Source of the DNA: Isoetes taiwanensis
Lineage: Eukaryota > Streptophyta > Lycopodiopsida > Isoetales > Isoetaceae
Length of the DNA stretch: 64,000 bases
Assembly (NCBI GenBank): GCA_021234155.1
Contig: JAJEKV010000129.1
Coordinates: 1,405,963 to 1,469,962 of the forward strand
Direction of reading: 5' to 3'
This document shows, piece after piece, positions 59,621 to 64,000 of this stretch. Position 1 is the stretch's first letter, and each line of letters begins with the position of its first letter. A model generated the notes under the pieces. The model searched no databases. It was not told where the DNA came from and saw only the letters and a program-made list of their open reading frames with translations. Position numbers and translations under genes: made by a program.

Positions 59621-61742
59621 AGTGTTGCATTGTTTGTTTGGTGGAGTTAAACAATGAGAATATAGATTAAGGCATTTATTATTTTGCATGTTAAACGGTG
59701 AGAATAGTTTTTGCATTTATTAGTTTGAGTGTGGATGTCGTGACATGTAGAGGCTTGCAATTTAATGATTATATGGACTATGAAAATCCAGCTAAAAGAA
59801 CCAGAGCAAGAGAATCTGTGATTATAAAGGACGAATGTGCTCATGCAAAGAATTCAGTTGGAAGGTATTATTATGTAGATATGCATGTAATAGGAATCAA
59901 CCCTTACGTTCTGCTTCATTTTATATTCTAATATAATATAGCAGTGGCAAAGGCATTACATTTTGAATTCATGTCAGTTGTCTTCTAATGTAGTATGGGG
60001 ACTGTCAGCACAGTTGACGCAATACATTGTGACGATAAAAGCACCAAAAGTTGCTGCAGCAATCCTGCCAGATGTTTTGACCGGGGGCATTGTTGCTAAA
60101 GCTGGTCTAAGGCCAGATTTCAGTCTTTGGACAGCAAAGGATGACATTCTTTTAAAGCTGCAATGGAAACACGTTATTGTTTTTCATGAAGCAACCTAAT
60201 GGTTCTGAGTTAATGCAGCCTCTTTATATATGATCCAATTAAAGAACTGCAAGGGCAATGGCGTGCCCTCCTATGTAAACCAGAACTTTCTGAGCAGGCA
60301 GCTCTGCATACGGCAGAGATAGAGGGCTACAATGGGTCCAGTTCAGATTTAAGAATTCGAGGAAGCAAAGATACAGAACGAATAGTGTCCATTATCACCA
60401 TTACAAAGGACAAAAGCTTATGGAAGCTGAAAGGCTTAGCAGTCAGGCATTAGAAAATGGAAACAGATAAAAACAGGATGATGCCGAAATAAATGAGGCA
60501 TGACGAGGTTTCGTAATCTTTAAGTCTAGTATCAAGCTGCAACTATTGTCAAGATTGTAAGAAAAGTTGATCTACACAGAATCATAAAAACACATTATAC
60601 ACTGCTTTAGAAAAGAGCAACGCAATATGATTTGTCAACCAATGTTGTATAGAACCACTACTTTGTAAGCATGGCAAAAAAATTGCAAATATGTGTTGTC
60701 CAAGAGTATCGCCTCATCAATATCACACGTTCATATCCCATTAGCACCATATGTGCTGCCTTAATGCCTGTTGCACTGTGTTGACATACTCTGCTGGGAA
60801 TTGGTGTAGGGTTGCCAAGTTGTAAGAAGTTCCTTTCAAAGGGTACTGCTTTCCTTACACCAGAAGCATTATCCAAGTCCAACAACCCAATCAAATCATT
60901 GGCCTGTAAAAAAAAACTTTTAGATACATTCTATCACTTTGCAAATGGTCCTAACCGTGGAGATAGAATATACAGATGTAAAATTGAAAAATCGGATTGC
61001 AATAACACTGTGTTTTGGTCATACGAGTTGATAGCTCGTCATCTTGCTTAGTCAACAGATGCTAAGAATTCTCCATAAGTTGAATGAAATCTGACCTCTC
61101 AATATGTCATTAAGCTAGATGTCTGATTGTAGACCATATATGCCGCTGCATAAGGCATTTCAACATGATAAACACAAGCTGGCAATTATTGAAATGATTA
61201 AACTCTTCATGGCATGCACCTGATGACCTGATTAGTAAATTCTCCATAGTTGGCTTTGGCATTTCTTATCTTCAATACCTATGGAAACTTGCATAAACAA
61301 CCACGCAAATCACCCTATATACATGTGCTAGTCCCGACATGCAAAAAATAGCGCGTTAGATCGTAGCAGACATATGCCAGCAATCCTCCGCCATACGCCG
61401 TAGCTTTCAACGGGTAAGGATACATAGGCCGGGATTCCATTACTCATTATTTTGTGCGGCAGTTTATTTCCTAGCCAACCACCGCTTGACATTTCAATAA
61501 ATAAAACGTTGCGGTGTTCCATTGTTGCCGGAACATGGGGACGTGGATTTTATTTTCATTCTACCGGATGAATTTCTACAACCGGGGAGAATCCCCCGGT
61601 AGAAGGATATCTGGAGTGGCGCTTTCCAAAAGAGTGATGGCGCCAAGGTTCGTGAGCCCAGCATGGCACCAAATTCTTTGTAGAAAGAGAGAAATTTTCC
61701 TAGTATCTGCCATTCTTCCTTTTCTTCCTTGAGCGCTTCACG
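59621..61742. other. Gene-poor spacer between AZG1-like and trihelix genes
   Basis: Plus frames at 59698-59931 and 59963-60199 are open but resemble no family I know. From 60200 to 61500 there is no convincing gene, RNA or repeat. The 61530-61742 stretch is the 5' flank of the trihelix gene, with a GGGAGAATCCCCC hairpin near 61586. Confidence 0.45.
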
Positions 61743-63545
61743 ATGGACTCAAACTCATCAAATTCTTCCAATTCCACTTCTCCTGTGTTCTTCAATCCAT
61801 CTGCCTTCATGGCCACACCAAATTGGGGTTCTTGGATGAGTGCTGCTCATCCAACAAGTGCTGCAAGTTCTGCCATTGGAGAATCTCCAAATAATATTAA
61901 TGGTGGAAGAATCCCTCCTACATTCCTTGGTGCTGGAGGCCCAAACATTTTCACTTCAGGGTCACCAAATATCGTGGCAAGAGGTTTGCCAACATCTGTA
62001 CCATCTCCACTTGGTGGAGAATCCATTATGATGTATAATGCAATGCCCTCTTGCTCCTATTGCTCTTAACACTATGACAGGAATAATGTCTACTCCTGCT
62101 GCTGCTACTCTTGCATCAAAGAAAAAGCGAGGCAGGCCACCAAAGGAGGATGGAGTTAAAAGATCAAAGCATAAACCAGTGGTGAAGATTAAAGAAGATG
62201 AAGATGATGCTGAGAAGTCCAACAAGCTAAGATGGGAAGATAAGTGGACTGTTTCTCTTATCCATTTACGTTGCGAGATGCAGGAAGAATTTTCTAAACC
62301 ACCAAAGCAAGGGGTGAATTTCAGTGTTGATTTTAGTGGCTATTTATCGCAAAATTGCTATATTTTTGGATTTTGGAGAATTTTGCCACTATGTTTAGTA
62401 GGCTTCCTTTAGTAAGAATACGAGATTAATTCGCCAAATTTTTTTGGAAAAGCCTACCCTCTTCTACCACATTCGCCAACTATATGAACTTAGTGAAGGA
62501 ACTTTTTCGCCTATCTATCAATAATCTCAATTCTTAAATCTCTAACAAATCGCCTACTTAAAAACCATTGAGTTACCAATTCCATATAGCCATGGAGTAT
62601 AGAGGTGAAGATTTTGAATTCTAATTTGTGCCATACTTATGCCTTAATGCATGATAAAGCCATGCCATTTTATGTCTTTACCATGGGATATTGAGAAAAT
62701 AGTACTCTCAGATACAATCACCAAAACAAAATGGGAGCTTACAACATTAGTTAGTGGCACTTATCTATGTCATTGTGTTGCACTTGTGACATCAATGATG
62801 TGGTAGGATTTTAGACCTCACCACAAGTACTACACACATACTTTAGTGATTAACATTTATCGCCATATGCACTACACAAATTCTTGAATGGGTAAAATTT
62901 ATCGCCTTCCAAAAAAAATTTGAATCTCAAATTATCGCCAGAATAGTTATATCCAGATTACGATATAGTGCCACTAAAATCATCACTGGTGAATTTGTGG
63001 AGAAATCTCCTAATAAAGCTTGTTGCACAACACCCTGACTTCAACAAAGATCAAGAGGCATGTCGCAAACGTTGGAATTTGCTCTTCAAGGTCAGATTTC
63101 CTTTCTTTTTTATATTTTACTGCCTCTCTTGATAGATTCTTAATACTTGTAGGAATACACTGTTGATAAGGCATGGAATGCTATCTCTGGTAACGGTCGT
63201 CGAGGAGGCTGTTGGTATGAAATGATTGATGAGTATATGGGTACTCGTCCCAACATTGTAAAGGCTGTACATGGAGGATCCATTTCTTCTTCAGATGATG
63301 ATGAAGTTCCTCAGGAAACTCAAGATTCTTCTCCAGAGCTAGTGCAGGTTGTGAAGAATGAAAAGCTTCAGGATGACTGCCCAAGGAATAGGATTAAAAC
63401 AGAAGCAAAGAAGACTTTGTTGCTAAACGAATTGAGAACTGGAAGGAAGGAGTTGCTAGAAGCATTTGGAGAATGGGAAGCGAAGAAATTGCAGGTTGCC
63501 GAGGACGTGAAGAGCCTGCTTGGCGAATTAGTGAAGAAACTTTGA
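61743..63545 (+). pseudogene. Trihelix/Myb-SANT-like DNA-binding protein gene, disrupted
   Basis: The start MDSNSSNSSNSTSPVFFNPS opens a serine/asparagine-rich tail. It is followed in another frame by an AT-hook (KKKRGRPPKEDG), which binds AT-rich minor grooves. Then comes a trihelix domain: LRWEDKWTVSLIHLRCEMQ, VNLWRNLLIKLVAQHP and EACRKRWNLLFKEY, ending WNAISGNGRRGGCWYEMIDE. The C-terminal helix is ELRTGRKELLEAFGEWEAKK. Exon 1 ends inside the domain, where a 667 bp MITE splits the codon run at 62321. Skipping it and one target copy restores frame at 62997. A short 62 bp GT-AG intron (63091-63152) precedes the last exon. A frameshift near 62045 also breaks the N-terminal part. Such proteins are transcription factors or the Myb-like partner of Harbinger transposons; both remain possible. 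Confidence 0.75.
62314..62996. mobile_element. hAT-type MITE (62322-62988) with 8 bp target duplication
   Basis: The target duplication GTGAATTT is at 62314-62321 and again at 62989-62996. The element starts CAGTGTTGATTTTAGTGGC and ends with its inverse at 62970-62988, with one mismatch in 19. An 8 bp duplication with CAGTG ends is the hAT signature. It is 667 bp, AT-rich, has no transposase and repeats 'atcgcca/cgccaaatt' words. It interrupts an exon of the trihelix gene, so the insertion postdates a coding state of that gene. Confidence 0.92.
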
Positions 63546-64000
63546 AAGCAGCATTCTTAAGCAGATCAAGCCTGAACTGTATGCAGAAAAGATCAGGGCT
63601 AGTGTCAATGTTGGTTGCCTGAACTAGTGTCAATGTTGGTTGTTTGTATTATGTCATCTATATAACAGTAAAAGATTTGCACTGCTGTCCTATGTGTATT
63701 TGCGCTGTCCTTAGTGATGTTTGTAAGGATGCTAGTGATGCAAGCAATTTGAATACTGCCCTGCACAGAAAATACAAGCACAACAGCATGCAATTGAAGA
63801 AAATCCTCCATGTAGGATATGCAATTAGGCTGAAAACTTATCTGTATGCTGTTTTCAGAAGTAACACTTACAACATGTGTAGTGGAAGCCACATTAACGA
63901 TTTTAGATCAAGCACATCCACGTCATTAAGCTTCTTTCCCTTCATGTCCTCTCCACCAAACAGGATTAAACAGACCCTGCTCGTGTCACACTTTGACCAG
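63546..64000. other. 3' flank of the trihelix gene
   Basis: Contains a short direct repeat, GAACTAGTGTCAATGTTGGTT, near 63596 and 63621. No gene, RNA or mobile-element end recognised up to the window edge. Confidence 0.4.

Overview
The window is nuclear DNA of a land plant with a large, repeat-rich genome. The grounds are an intact plant-type AZG1-like purine permease, plant-style Ty1/copia and Ty3/gypsy elements, a CACTA element with classical ends and a fragment resembling plant mitochondrial 18S rRNA. A gymnosperm or similar large-genome lineage would fit, but the sequence alone does not prove it. Most of the 64 kb is layered, decayed transposable elements; host-like genes are few.

Left part (1-16.3 kb): a broken Ty1/copia element on the minus strand (1-3540). 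Next comes a degenerate multi-exon gene with a ParB-like motif whose apparent intron is made of hairpin repeats (3868-6153), then two related gypsy-type LTRs arranged head to head as a 3 kb inverted repeat (6205-9265). After that are the end of a minus-strand Ty3/gypsy polyprotein (9970-10413) and a decayed gag-like frame (12.6-15.6 kb).

Middle (15.8-32 kb): hairpin units spaced about 200 bp apart lie on both sides of an 8.8 kb DNA element (16573-25408). That element has near-perfect 34 bp inverted ends, about 20 dispersed palindromes, and remnants of two divergent genes, one with a VGHTH motif. Beyond it are a partial duplication (26.15-30.16 kb), another copy of the gypsy LTR (30295-31829) and an LTR end with an initiator-tRNA-Met primer binding site.

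Right part (32.5-64 kb): the most striking gene is at 32535-33692, a GC-rich gene whose C-terminus is an H3 histone fold behind a very long tail. It is followed by a hAT transposase split by a poly(A)-tailed ORF1-only LINE copy, and then a nonsense-mutated transposon gene (37.8-40.9 kb). A complete 5.76 kb CACTA element with a 3 bp target duplication (44202-49959) carries an aspartic-protease fragment and the mitochondrial rRNA fragment. Beyond it are FCP1-like phosphatase and possible Ulp1-like protease fragments, the intact AZG1-like permease (57742-59397), and a trihelix/SANT gene whose DNA-binding exon is split by a 667 bp hAT-type MITE with a perfect 8 bp target duplication. The genes do not form a pathway; the window is mainly a record of nested insertion and gene capture.
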